Origin: Lactiplantibacillus songbeiensis
Lineage (GTDB): Bacteria; Bacillota; Bacilli; Lactobacillales; Lactobacillaceae
Reading direction: 5' to 3'
Assembly: GCF_005405125.1 (NCBI RefSeq)
Contig: NZ_BJDL01000010.1
Location: 62,001-126,000, forward strand
Length of the DNA: 64,000 nucleotides
This document shows positions 8,517-16,884 of this stretch, piece after piece. Below the pieces are notes generated by a model. That model was not told the origin of the DNA. It searched no databases and saw only the letters and a program-made list of their open reading frames with translations. The translations under genes and the position numbers were made by a program. Every line of letters begins with the position of its first letter. Within the stretch, counting starts at the first letter, position 1.

Positions 8517-10136
8517 CTATTGCGCCAGGTCGCGACGCCGGTAGCCGATGCCAGCCACTAATAATAGTAGCACAGTTATGGCTAACAGCCACCAGTTAGT
8601 TGTCCAGTCAATGGCTTTCATCGGGACCTTATTGACAAAGCCGAGTGGGGTTAATTGCTTCGCCCATTTTGGCAAATCAATTAAACTGCCGAGATAGAGC
8701 GAGAAGAATCCATAAAAGACCCAAAGCCAGCTCAAATGCCGTAGCCTTGGTGCCCAACCCACCAATAAGCTAGCAAAAGCAATCATCACTAACATAGCCG
8801 GGAAGTAAGCCAAAAGCACGTGCCAATAGGTGAGCCATTTAATCGGATCAGTCATCATCGTAGCGCCCGTCGCGTACATCCCAAAAGCACCTGCAAAGAA
8901 CACCGCCGCAGCTTCAATCATCGCCAACCCAGTATAACTGGCCCAGACTTGCCAACGTGATGTCGCGGTCGCGTAAAGCTGATGCAAATAGCCTTTATTC
9001 TCATCACTGACCAATTTTAACATCGTCTGCACCGCTGGAATCAATGCCACAATCACCATCACAATCGCTAAAATGGCAATAAAGTTCTTCACGATGACCC
9101 GATTAGCGGCGGCTAACGCCGAGGCCCCGAGTAGTTGCTTGATCATCGGATTACTCTTTGCTAAGTCGCCAATCGTATTAAAAACCGAGGCATATGAGGC
9201 CCCTAACATTAAGTTCCCCAACACCCAAACTAGTAAGCTGATGCGCGTCCGACGCCATAATAATGTCGCCGGTCCACGTAAGATTGGCGAAGCGGTTGTC
9301 CGACCTTGCCGGGTTGGCAACAAGCCGGCACCTAAATCACGCCGTAAATTCAAACGCTGGGCTGCCACTAGACAAATCAGTCCAAACAACCCCATCATTA
9401 GTAGCGGCTGCCACTGATTAGTCTGATAAATACCTAACTTTTCGATCCAACCAAATGGCACCCACCACGTTGTCTTAGGGTCACTGACATCAGTACTCAT
9501 CCGCGCAACGTACATCACACCAAACACGGCATAGGCCAGCATGGTTGTCCCACTAGCGCTATCAGCTAACTGTGCCAACAAGAGCGTCAACATCCCAAAC
9601 ATCCAGCCAATGGCCGCTAAGCCAGCGCCAATCAGCCAGTTACCAGCTGAATCCGCTCCTGGCATGTTCGCTAATTGTAATCCGGCGCCAAATAAAAGCC
9701 CAACAATCGCGTTCAAGCCGGTTAGTTCAATAAACGCCGCCATCAAAGGCGCTAAACGACCGACCGCATGCGACCGGACCAGTTCAAGTAACCCTTCATC
9801 TTCTTCCGCTCGCGTGGCGGCGACCGCAATCATAATATTCATAATCACCATGACGATCGCCATGAAGACCATCATCTCAGTGGCAAAGATTTTCGCCGTC
9901 GTATAGGGCGCTTTTGCCGTAAAGGCCCCAAATAAAGAGACCATCGCGGGGGACTTCAACGTTTTAACAATCGTCTCAATTGCACTTTGAGTCCCATAGA
10001 TGCCATCGAATTTCGCCGCAATCGCCGTGAATAATCCCGCCAACGCGACGATCCAAATGACTAACTTCGCCCAATCACGTTTTAAATTAACTCGGATCAA
10101 CAACCCCGTCCGCTTTAATAGTTGTTCTGGCATCAT
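8517..10136 (-). CDS. ABC exporter permease (ABC-2 type)
   Basis: 539 residues with two similar halves of about six membrane segments each, as in fused ABC-2 permeases of drug or antibiotic exporters. The start is taken at the ATG for MMPEQLLKR, 8 bases after GGGAAG. A GTG at 10145 overlapping the ATPase stop is the alternative. Translationally coupled to the ATPase gene. It likely forms the membrane pore of a drug or lipid exporter controlled by the neighbouring TetR protein. Confidence 0.87.
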   Translation of the reverse strand: MMPEQLLKRTGLLIRVNLKRDWAKLVIWIVALAGLFTAIAAKFDGIYGTQSAIETIVKTLKSPAMVSLFGAFTAKAPYTTAKIFATEMMVFMAIVMVIMNIMIAVAATRAEEDEGLLELVRSHAVGRLAPLMAAFIELTGLNAIVGLLFGAGLQLANMPGADSAGNWLIGAGLAAIGWMFGMLTLLLAQLADSASGTTMLAYAVFGVMYVARMSTDVSDPKTTWWVPFGWIEKLGIYQTNQWQPLLMMGLFGLICLVAAQRLNLRRDLGAGLLPTRQGRTTASPILRGPATLLWRRTRISLLVWVLGNLMLGASYASVFNTIGDLAKSNPMIKQLLGASALAAANRVIVKNFIAILAIVMVIVALIPAVQTMLKLVSDENKGYLHQLYATATSRWQVWASYTGLAMIEAAAVFFAGAFGMYATGATMMTDPIKWLTYWHVLLAYFPAMLVMIAFASLLVGWAPRLRHLSWLWVFYGFFSLYLGSLIDLPKWAKQLTPLGFVNKVPMKAIDWTTNWWLLAITVLLLLVAGIGYRRRDLAQ

Positions 10137-10141
10137 CGTCG

Positions 10142-11068
10142 TCACTTCCCATCTGTTGCCCGTGCATCGTTGGGGGCTTCATAGTAACGCATGAATAAGT
10201 CTTCCAAGGTCGGCGGCGTGGTCGTCAGTGACACTAACTGTTGCTGCGTCAAATAGGCCATGACTGGGGTCAACTGCTCAGCATCAACTGCTAAGCTGAC
10301 ATGGTTCTCACCATGCTTGGCCGTCACGCCATGTACCCCTGGTAGTTCAGCCAACTTAGTCAACGGTGCCACCGTTTGAACATCGATCGTTGTCCGGGTC
10401 AAATGCCGCATTTCAGCCAACGTTCCAGTCTCAACGATCTGGCCTTCGCGAATAATGCCAATGCGATCACACATCTTTTCAACTTCTGACAAGATATGGC
10501 TGGATAACAGCACACTCTTGCCTTGTTGTTTCAGTGCCAACACATGATTTTGGAAAGTTTGTTCATTCAACGGATCGAGTCCCGATGTTGGTTCATCAAA
10601 GATATAGAAATCAGCATCGGTTGAAAAAGCAGCAATCAAGGCAACTTTTTGCCGATTACCTTTTGAATAAGTCCGGGCTTTTTTCCGTGGATCCAAGCCA
10701 AATTCTTCAATCAAAGCATCGGTCTTAGCCGTATGTCGTTCACCATTCATCTTCAAGAACAAATCAATGATCTCGCCACCACTTAAGTTCGGCCATAGAT
10801 AAACATCGCCGGGCACATAGGCAATTCGTTGATGAATCGCCACACTGTGTTGCCAAACATCCTGACCAAAAATTGTTGCAGACCCGCCACTGGCCTTTAG
10901 GATTCCTAGTAGTACTCGGATCGTCGTCGATTTACCAGCGCCGTTCGGGCCAATAAAACCGAAAACTTCGCCAGGATAAATCGAAAAATCAATATCCTTT
11001 AACGCTTGGAATTTGCCGAAGCGTTTTTGGAGATGTGTTATTTGTAATAGTGGTGCTGGTGTAGCCAT
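10142..11068 (-). CDS. ABC exporter ATP-binding protein
   Basis: 308 residues: Walker A GPNGAGKST, signature YSKGNRQK (a variant of LSGGQ typical of this exporter family), Walker B FYIFDEPTSGLDP, and H-loop LLSSHILSE. The start is the ATG of MATPAPLLQ, preceded by AAGGGGG; the longer open frame upstream only reads through a folded leader. It powers the permease encoded immediately downstream. Expression is probably controlled by the promoter/operator at 11245-11287 and by the leader. Confidence 0.9.
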   Translation of the reverse strand: MATPAPLLQITHLQKRFGKFQALKDIDFSIYPGEVFGFIGPNGAGKSTTIRVLLGILKASGGSATIFGQDVWQHSVAIHQRIAYVPGDVYLWPNLSGGEIIDLFLKMNGERHTAKTDALIEEFGLDPRKKARTYSKGNRQKVALIAAFSTDADFYIFDEPTSGLDPLNEQTFQNHVLALKQQGKSVLLSSHILSEVEKMCDRIGIIREGQIVETGTLAEMRHLTRTTIDVQTVAPLTKLAELPGVHGVTAKHGENHVSLAVDAEQLTPVMAYLTQQQLVSLTTTPPTLEDLFMRYYEAPNDARATDGK

Positions 11069-11090
11069 GATGGATTCCCCCTTAAGAGTG

Positions 11091-11232
11091 TGAGCCCAAC
11101 CGGGTTGCCCATGAGCATTGCCTAGCCAAAGCAATGACTCGGCGCTTTCCCGAGTGATTGTTTTGGCGTAGCAAGCGGAGTGGGCAGGTTGGGCGAACAC
11201 GTTTCGGCACCCTCGCCGAAACCAACTTTATA
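11091..11232 (-). ncRNA. Structured 5' leader of the ABC exporter mRNA
   Basis: Between promoter and start codon the minus strand can fold into three nested hairpins. First, GTTTCGGC / GCCGAAAC. Second, a long outer stem GCCCAACCTGCCCA with TGGGCAACC-GGTTGGGC. Third, within it, a hairpin CCAAAACAATCACTCGG / CCGAGTCATTGCTTTGG. The whole leader is about 140 bases and ends 20 bases before the ATG. I do not recognise it as a known riboswitch class. Cis-regulation is an inference. Confidence 0.5.
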
Positions 11233-11244
11233 ATTGCAGAAGCA

Positions 11245-11287
11245 ATCATAATCTCAATTGACCAATAAGTCAATGACTCACGAGTCA
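11245..11287 (-). promoter_or_regulatory. Promoter and probable TetR operators of ABC exporter
   Basis: Minus-strand TTGACT (11268-11273), exactly 17 bases, then TATGAT (11245-11250). Two inverted repeats cover the -35 side: TTGAC...GTCAA (11258-11273) and TGACTCACGAGTCA (11274-11287). Their position over and next to the promoter fits repression by the TetR protein at 7430-8071. Confidence 0.65.
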
Positions 11288-11379
11288 ATTTCATACTTTA
11301 ATTTTCCAATCACACTGAAATTCCCAACACACCGGCGTTTACCGTTCAAAAATTAACCATCAAAACCCTAAAAAAAGCC

Positions 11380-11410
11380 AAAAAAATAACACTGATCGCC
11401 AAGACCAGTG
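11380..11410 (-). terminator. Terminator between SDR and ABC exporter
   Basis: The minus strand reads CACTGGTC-TTGGC-GATCAGTG followed by TTATTTTTTT. It ends either the SDR transcript or the candidate small RNA at 11382-11490. Confidence 0.8.
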
Positions 11411-11490
11411 CCCACGTTGAGGCGACAATAAAATAACCTGAGATAGTCTCACACCTTATTGTCAACGTAATTACTTAACGGTAATTACCG
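11382..11490 (-). ncRNA. Candidate small RNA
   Basis: A TATAAT box (11497-11502, minus strand; no strong -35) is followed by about 109 bases containing a CGGTAATTACCG palindrome, a long hairpin GACAATAA...TTATTGTC with an inner CTGAGA/TCTCA stem, and then the terminator at 11380-11410. The layout is a compact transcription unit with no open reading frame. The alternative is simply the 3' untranslated region of the SDR gene. Confidence 0.35.
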
Positions 11491-11542
11491 CTTTCAATTA
11501 TACCGTATTCTAGCAATGAAGTGGTAAAAATGACCGAATTTG

Positions 11543-12337
11543 TTAAAAAATGGTTGGCACCAAGCCGCCATCTGCTCGAAGCGCTTCACCAGAAAAGCTG
11601 CTGGCAAACGGACTCGCAACAAAAACCACTAGACGTCCGATTTCACTCGGCCGAATCAAGCGTTGAATTTGTGATAACGGTCGGTGATTAATCATAAAGT
11701 CATGTTCCCACTGATCTTTGGGTAAGTCCGACTCCGCATACATCTCGTTAATCATATGCTGCACGCCTTCCGTCAAGGTTGATCCCGGCATAACCGTATT
11801 CACAGTCACATGGCTCCCAACCGTTAATTTCGATAGACTCTTCGCCAATGAAAGATTCATCGACTTGGTCATCGAATATTGTGGCATCTCACCAGATGGC
11901 ATCACGGCTTCTTCACTCGCAATAAAGATAATGCGACCAAAATCATTGGCTAACATCGCTGGCAAATAATGCCGGGCCAAGCGATTACCCGCCAATACAT
12001 TGATTTTAAAGAACCGTTCCCAAGTGGCATCATCAATATCGGCATACGCCATTGGGGCAAAGATACCCATATTGTTGACCAGAATATCCACCGTTGGGAC
12101 TAACTTAAACAGCGCTGCGGTGGCCGCTTCATCACTAACATCAAATGGTGCGGCGATTGGTGTCGTTGCCGGATACGCCGCTACTAAATCATCGACAACC
12201 GCTTGAACAGTCTCTGCACGTCGACCATTAATGATGACATCCGCGCCCTCTTTAGCAAAAGCTTCGGCAATTGCGCGGCCGATACCTTTAGTCGAACCAG
12301 TCACTAAAACTGTCTTATGTTGCAAACCCATTTCCAT
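11543..12337 (-). CDS. Short-chain dehydrogenase/reductase (SDR)
   Basis: 264 residues with the classical SDR layout: TGSTKGIG nucleotide-binding turn near residue 14, an acidic or basic choice after beta-2 (NGRR, suggesting NADP), NNMG motif, and active-site Ser in IASEEAV followed by YSMTK (Tyr and Lys). Start ATG follows CGGAGG. It catalyses NAD(P)-dependent oxidation or reduction of a hydroxyl/carbonyl; the substrate is not evident. Single gene, transcribed toward the ABC exporter. Confidence 0.88.
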   Translation of the reverse strand: MEMGLQHKTVLVTGSTKGIGRAIAEAFAKEGADVIINGRRAETVQAVVDDLVAAYPATTPIAAPFDVSDEAATAALFKLVPTVDILVNNMGIFAPMAYADIDDATWERFFKINVLAGNRLARHYLPAMLANDFGRIIFIASEEAVMPSGEMPQYSMTKSMNLSLAKSLSKLTVGSHVTVNTVMPGSTLTEGVQHMINEMYAESDLPKDQWEHDFMINHRPLSQIQRLIRPSEIGRLVVFVASPFASSFSGEALRADGGLVPTIF

Positions 12338-12363
12338 CGTTAAGTCCTCCGTTAATTAATGAC

Positions 12364-12753
12364 ACGCTTGATACTAGTTGGATTAAATTGCCCACTCTGG
12401 TTGGACCAGAATCGGCTGGAACGTGGTGGCCACGTTTTCGAGCCACAAAACGGTCTCGAAAGCCGGGCTTTATCTAAGTCGGAAACTCACCGACTAAGAT
12501 AAACGACACTACTGAGCCAATTCTGGCCCGCCCGCCGTTAATTACCAGATAATAATCATCTAATCCACAGATTTAGCCGAGAGGTTGAATTCTAAAATGC
12601 TCAGCCGTGTCGTTGGCCTTAGTGCGAGTGACTTTCTCGGACTTAGGCCAAGGTCAGTTTTGAAGACCGGGCTGTGGCTTCAAAATGGCCCATGGCGTTC
12701 CAGCGTTTTAGAATCCAACCGGCAGGCGGCAATTTTAACTAGCACTAAACCCG
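12364..12753. mobile_element. Composite repeat: type-1 plus type-2 units
   Basis: Ends are related inverted repeats (ACGCTTGATACTAGTT on the left; CTAGTTAAAATTGCC read inwards from the right). Type-1 unit about 12389-12543 with P3 stem TTTCGAG / CTCGAAA. Type-2 unit about 12575-12745 with outer stem CTAAAATGCT / AGCGTTTTAG, inner stems TTGGCCTTAGT / ACTTAGGCCAA and TTTTGAAG / CTTCAAAA. I see no target duplication, so the flanks may have decayed. It fills the gap 12338-12831. Confidence 0.8.
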
Positions 12754-12831
12754 TATTGGTTACATCTTAAATAGCACCAGCATAGCCGATTGCTGTCTTA
12801 AACGCTAGTTAAAAGGTTTGGTAAGTTCCCG

Positions 12832-12864
12832 AAAAAAAACGCCGGTATCTTTAAGATAACCGAC
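12832..12864 (-). terminator. Terminator of the AP2-like protein gene
   Basis: The minus strand forms GTCGGTTATC-TTAA-AGATACCGGC followed by GTTTTTTTT. Confidence 0.8.
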
Positions 12865-12892
12865 GATCAAAACGACTTAGTTATGTACGCGT

Positions 12893-13384
12893 TTATTCCG
12901 CGCTTGTTTTAGCATAAGCTTCTAAGACTGGCATGACATAACGTTCTTCTGCTTGTTTCCGTGCTAGAATCGCATCATCCATGTCCGCAAATTGTTGATT
13001 CAAGACTAGGCGGCCGCGATACATCAAGCGGGCGACCCACTTTTGCGAACACCGATCAAAGGAAACCCCAATCACACCACTACGGTTACGACTGTTAGGC
13101 TTCAAGCGATCAACGGATGTCCCTTGATAGAGGGGCAAGTTATCACTGCGGCCCATATTCTTGCGCGTTTGAGGATTTTCAAAAATATTCTTCCGACTGA
13201 CATCAGCCCGTAAGCACCCACAGCTCTTGGTAATCCCTTTACGTAACCGATAACTATCCACCACGACCTGCCGACCACATGAACATTGACACAACCAGCG
13301 TGCATTCCCATTCGGGGCACTCTTAGCTCGTTTAATGACAGTCAATCGGCTAAACGTCTCTCCTGTTAGATCTTTTAGTCGCAT
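12893..13384 (-). CDS. Cys-rich / AP2-like DNA-binding protein
   Basis: 163 residues from the ATG preceded by GAGGTG. A Cys cluster (C32, C34, C36, C55, C57 in CQCSCG...SCGC) probably binds zinc. Residues about 100-150 (RSGVIGVSFDRCSQKWVARLMYRG...) resemble the AP2/ERF-type DNA-binding fold that in bacteria is mostly found in phage and mobile HNH endonucleases. No HNH catalytic motif is present. It stands alone between repeats and the PadR pair, and could be a remnant of a mobile or phage gene kept as a DNA-binding factor. Confidence 0.7.
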   Translation of the reverse strand: MRLKDLTGETFSRLTVIKRAKSAPNGNARWLCQCSCGRQVVVDSYRLRKGITKSCGCLRADVSRKNIFENPQTRKNMGRSDNLPLYQGTSVDRLKPNSRNRSGVIGVSFDRCSQKWVARLMYRGRLVLNQQFADMDDAILARKQAEERYVMPVLEAYAKTSAE

Positions 13385-13782
13385 CAAAATCACCTCGATA
13401 ATTTTTTATGGTCCAATCGGATCGGCAGCACCCGGCCTCAATTGAACTTAAGTTCTAATCTATACTGATTTTATGAAATAAGTATGACGAATACCAAAAC
13501 ATTCGTTGCTTAATTTATTGACATTTTTATTTCTAGTCAAAACTAATAATTAAAACGCAGATACCAGCTTTAGCCATTTTTATAATACTACTATCCTGTT
13601 TTGATGTCACTTAATATTAATTATTTTATATTTTCGTTGATTAGCCGGACTAACTGCCTTAGCCCAGTTCATGCGACTTCAGGTAAATCCACTGAAAAGT
13701 GGCCGGCTACTTGCTATTTTCATTATACCCAACTTTAATCTGCTTATCACTAACTATCACTCAGCATTAACGGCCGGTCGAA
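13385..13782. other. AT-rich intergenic stretch, no gene seen
   Basis: About 400 bases, visibly richer in A and T than the surroundings. Short open frames here lack ribosome sites and similarity to anything I know. The part nearest 13385 must contain the promoter of the AP2-like gene. Nothing else is supported. Confidence 0.5.
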
Positions 13783-13814
13783 CAAAAAAGCACCTGTCAA
13801 ACTACGACACGCGC
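13783..13814 (-). terminator. Probable terminator of PadR-DUF2812 operon
   Basis: An imperfect stem GCGCGTGTC / GACAGGTGC is followed by TTTTTTG just after the DUF2812 stop codon. Confidence 0.55.
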
Positions 13815-13822
13815 TCATTCAT

Positions 13823-14617
13823 TTACAATGGCCACAGACCTAGGAAACTCATGACGTCAACTTTGACGTCAGCACCCACAACTGGCTGAACCACTTGTTT
13901 AATTTCAGCTTGACTGGCATTGGTCTGAACATCATACCAATACGCGCCTTTTTTACTCTGACCGACTAAACGCCAATTACCTAAGCTGCCGACTTGATCC
14001 AAGTCTAATGGCGCGGACATGTTGGTTAAAAAGACATGCATCGTTGGCCGCCATGCTCCATCATAATCTTGCAACCGTGCCCGCAACCGCTTAGCCGGGC
14101 GATGGACCCGTAAGATTTGGATGACTAACCACGCGCAGACCAAAAACCAGACACCAACAATTACTTTAAACAACCAGGCTGGACCATTACCGCGAAAAAT
14201 CGCTAATAAGATGGTGATTAAGATGACACTACCAATGGTCCAACCATCCGCTAAACTGAGTAACTTTGACCGTAAGCCTAAGGTCGCTTTCAATTGGGTG
14301 TCTTCATCACTCAGTAACGTCAAGTCAGCCTGCTTCAATGGGTCATGCTGACTAGCGGAATAAACAACTTGCACAGCAGGTTGTTTTAACGTGACCGTTG
14401 TTAATAATTGAAAGACTGATTGCGGCGTGGTCTCGGTTGCCACGTCCACCGGCACATATTCTGTAAAGACCCGATACGTCGCCGTCACTGCTTTGAACTC
14501 ATACAGCCCCCCATGAACGGCGGTTAACAACCAACCCTTTTTCGCCAGTTGATTTAACCAAGCCAATTCTTGTGGTGACCCCTTCACTAAGATACGAAAA
14601 CGCCGCACCGCACTCAT
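13823..14617 (-). CDS. DUF2812-type membrane protein
   Basis: 264 residues. The N-terminal domain (about 1-125) has the DUF2812 pattern, including ELAWLNQLAKKGWLL. Two membrane segments follow at about residues 125-168, then a soluble C-terminal part. Such proteins are typically encoded next to PadR regulators and are thought to take part in membrane-stress signalling with them; the biochemical role is unknown. The ATG abuts GGGGG, so the GTG nine bases further in (VRRFRILV) may be the real start. Confidence 0.78.
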   Translation of the reverse strand: MSAVRRFRILVKGSPQELAWLNQLAKKGWLLTAVHGGLYEFKAVTATYRVFTEYVPVDVATETTPQSVFQLLTTVTLKQPAVQVVYSASQHDPLKQADLTLLSDEDTQLKATLGLRSKLLSLADGWTIGSVILITILLAIFRGNGPAWLFKVIVGVWFLVCAWLVIQILRVHRPAKRLRARLQDYDGAWRPTMHVFLTNMSAPLDLDQVGSLGNWRLVGQSKKGAYWYDVQTNASQAEIKQVVQPVVGADVKVDVMSFLGLWPL

Positions 14618-14630
14618 CCCCCAAAAATAA

Positions 14631-14960
14631 TCATTTTACTGGTGTGTCTACTAGCCGAAACAACAAGGCTAACCGCTCACGTTCAGCCGCCAGCACCGCT
14701 TCGCCACTCCCCGTAATCTCATAAGTATGCACCTCGTCGCCGCTCACTTGTTCCTTAACCAAATAGTCCCGCGTCATCGCGTGCAAATTTGTAAATAGTG
14801 CCCCTAAGCCCAGTTGCAGTTGATGATCCGTCAACGCTTCAATCTTCGCCGGAATATCGGCACCATTAATTGGTTGGCGAACACTAATTAAGGTTAATAA
14901 CGCCGCTTCAGTCAGTGGTTCATACTTATCAATCAAACGTTGATAAAAATCGGTTGCCAT
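14631..14960 (-). CDS. PadR family transcriptional regulator
   Basis: 109 residues with the PadR winged-helix layout: an N-terminal helix pair, recognition region, and a wing that includes YLVKEQVSGDEVHTYEITGSGEAVL. GGGGGGATG lies upstream of the ATG at the right distance. It precedes the DUF2812 gene by 13 bases and forms the usual regulator/membrane-protein pair. PadR proteins repress their own operon and often a transporter or phenolic-acid gene. Confidence 0.82.
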   Translation of the reverse strand: MATDFYQRLIDKYEPLTEAALLTLISVRQPINGADIPAKIEALTDHQLQLGLGALFTNLHAMTRDYLVKEQVSGDEVHTYEITGSGEAVLAAERERLALLFRLVDTPVK

Positions 14961-15024
14961 GAAAACATCCCCCCGTTTATGAAATCGGTTACTTTAAATC
15001 GAATTATGGACTCCTCATGCCTTA

Positions 15025-15094
15025 AATGCAAACAAATAAAGTGACGTTAAACCTGATTTAATTAGGCTTAACGTCACTTTATTTGTTTGCATTT
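15025..15094. terminator. Very long hairpin terminator after GntR gene
   Basis: An almost perfect stem of about 29 base pairs: AATGCAAACAAATAAAGTGA... pairs with ...TCACTTTATTTGTTTGCATT around an 11-base loop, with T-rich flanks on both strands. It follows the GntR stop codon. It is longer than a terminator needs. Confidence 0.75.
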
Positions 15095-15109
15095 TGACTT
15101 TACGGCACC

Positions 15110-15826
15110 CTAATGAACTTGAATATCCGCCACCACGGTACTCGTTGCATACGGGAAGTGGGATTCTGACACTTCAAACGGCTGACCATCATCGGTATAA
15201 CTGACTTGATTAATAATGAGGACGGGATCACCTAACTTGGCACCCATGCCGTCAACATCATCTTGCGTGGCTTTACCCGCCGAGACAATCCGATGAGACC
15301 CGGCAATCGATAAGCCACATTCATTTTCTAAGTAGCCATAGACTGAACCCATCAAGACGCTCTTGGTCAATGTGACAATACTGGTTGGCATAATCGTATG
15401 TTCATAGGCCCAAACCTGGCCTTCCACATAACGAACTCGCCGAATGACGTAGACGGGATCCATCTCATCGATCATCAACTGTTCTGCTTCACGAGTCGTT
15501 GGTAAGCGGGCCTGTAATTCTAAGACCTTACTCGTGACCTTCTTGCCAGCGTTCGTCCGCGTCGTCCCAATTGGGCGATCAACCCGGGTTTCTTGGCGAT
15601 GGTCGGTCAACCCAAAGTCTTTGCGCACAAAGGTCCCGGCCCCTCGCTTTGAATAAACCATCCCTTCAATAATTAATAATTGAATGGCCTTATGAATCGT
15701 AATCCGCGTCGTGTTAAACGTCTTCGCTAATTTATTTTGATCCGGCATCAATTCCCCGGGCGCATACTTGCCCGCTTTGATGTCCGACCGCAAACTATCC
15801 GCGATCGTTTCGTATTTATAAGCCAA
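15110..15826 (-). CDS. GntR/HutC family regulator with UTRA domain
   Basis: 238 residues. Winged helix at 1-70 (SLRSDIKAGKYAPGELMPDQNKLAKTF...ITIHKAIQLLIIEGMVYSKRGAGTFV), UTRA effector domain at about 95-235, which usually binds a phosphorylated sugar or amino-acid derivative. The start is TTG: an in-frame stop lies immediately upstream and the winged helix needs these residues. No strong ribosome site. The beta-glucoside PTS operon 1 kb away is the nearest plausible target, but a repeat and another gene lie between. Confidence 0.83.
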   Translation of the reverse strand: MAYKYETIADSLRSDIKAGKYAPGELMPDQNKLAKTFNTTRITIHKAIQLLIIEGMVYSKRGAGTFVRKDFGLTDHRQETRVDRPIGTTRTNAGKKVTSKVLELQARLPTTREAEQLMIDEMDPVYVIRRVRYVEGQVWAYEHTIMPTSIVTLTKSVLMGSVYGYLENECGLSIAGSHRIVSAGKATQDDVDGMGAKLGDPVLIINQVSYTDDGQPFEVSESHFPYATSTVVADIQVH

Positions 15827-15934
15827 TTAAATTCACATTCTTTCTTCAATAACTTCTTGTCAAACAGTTTACCCCATTTCGTTAACAATTGACAATATTT
15901 GTATATACTTTTTCTAATGATTGTTCATTTGTCT

Positions 15935-16234
15935 TGCCACTCTGGTTGGACCAGAATCGGTGTTAGCTAGACTGATTGCCCGCCGGTTATTTTCTAAAAT
16001 ACTGGCATGCTTTGGCCGACATTTTAAGAACCAACTTCTCGACTAAATTCATGGATTAATATTAATCAATAACTACCCGTTAGTTAACGCCGGGCGGGCC
16101 AGAATTGGCTCAGTGGTGTCGTTTATCTTAGTCGTGGTTTTGCGACTTAGATAAAGCCCGGCTTTCGAGACCGCTCTGTGGCTCGAAAACGTGGCCACCA
16201 CGTTCCAGCCGATTCTGGCCCAACCAGAGTGGCA
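15935..16234. mobile_element. Nested repeat: broken type-1, collapsed type-2 and full type-1
   Basis: Begins as a type-1 end (TGCCACTCTGGTTGG, 15935) that stops abruptly at about 15961. A composite end then takes over (TTAGCTAGACTGATTGCCCGCCGG). It continues with a type-2 unit lacking its inner hairpins (to about 16045) and a complete type-1 unit (16085-16234) with P3 stem TTTCGAG / CTCGAAA. This pattern suggests one element inserted into another or a deletion between copies. It fills 15940-16240. Confidence 0.7.
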
Positions 16235-16337
16235 GAATCAGCCATTTCAACCTTTTAAAACCGATTGTTTCCCCCTCCATCATCTAAATCGTTATAATGA
16301 AGATACTGCCCAATCTAATTCAATGAGGTGAAAGTCT

Positions 16338-16604
16338 ATGGAAGTCCATTCATTAAAACTCGATCAAGAAGCCGTCATCTATTCAGCGGCCATTAAAGCA
16401 TTAGCCGGCTTTAAGCCTGAAATCGATGTTGATTTTTCAAAAGTAACCAATCAAGAAGAAGCCCAAATCTTAGCGCACGAAACCACGAAGCAATTTACTG
16501 AAGTTTTCGAAAAGCTTTTGGAATCTGGCTATGCTAAAGCCATTTCAAAAGGCCAATTGGCTGAATGGGGCGCTTACTATATGGCCCACAAGGTTCACAA
16601 ATAA
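16338..16604 (+). CDS. Conserved-looking small hypothetical protein
   Basis: 88 residues, mixed charge, predicted mostly helical, without signal peptide or membrane segment. GAGGTGAAAGTCT precedes the ATG, and a strong terminator follows, so it is a genuine single-gene unit. I do not recognise the family and give no function. Confidence 0.72.
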   Translation: MEVHSLKLDQEAVIYSAAIKALAGFKPEIDVDFSKVTNQEEAQILAHETTKQFTEVFEKLLESGYAKAISKGQLAEWGAYYMAHKVHK

Positions 16605-16678
16605 GTCTCAATCAATAAAACGTAAGCGCAATCATTTTAAGTCAAAAACAACTAGCACCACTATGATTGACCGCTTGA

Positions 16679-16716
16679 ATTAGTACCAACCAATCCGGTT
16701 GGTACTAATTTTTTTG
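16679..16716 (+). terminator. Terminator of the small hypothetical gene
   Basis: Stem TTAGTACCAACC / GGTTGGTACTAA with a 5-base loop and a run of T. Confidence 0.9.
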
Positions 16717-16800
16717 TGATTTTCTATTTTTAAAAATGCCGTCATAACGCGGTTTACCAGCGGTCATTTTTAAAAGACTATACAAATTTAATTAAAAGGA

Positions 16801-16856
16801 TTGTTTTTAATACCATTTGAGGCTATACTAAAAATTGTTAAAGGAAAGCGCTTCCT
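16801..16856 (+). promoter_or_regulatory. Promoter and cre site of beta-glucoside operon
   Basis: TTGTTT (16801), 17 bases, TATACT (16824-16829). The cre-like GGAAAGCGCTTCCT at 16843-16856 matches the consensus at 13 of 14 positions and lies just after the expected transcription start, where CcpA would block initiation or elongation during growth on preferred sugars. Confidence 0.75.
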
Positions 16857-16884
16857 GAAAAACAAGCTTAGATTGGAGGAAAAT

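Noticed and set aside
11069-11200. Extended N-terminus of the ABC ATPase
   Set aside because: It lies in the folded leader, lacks homology, and AAGGGGG sits directly before the ATG at 11068.
13671-13889. 72-residue open frame in the AT-rich gap
   Set aside because: No ribosome site, no recognisable sequence, and it overlaps the DUF2812 gene end.
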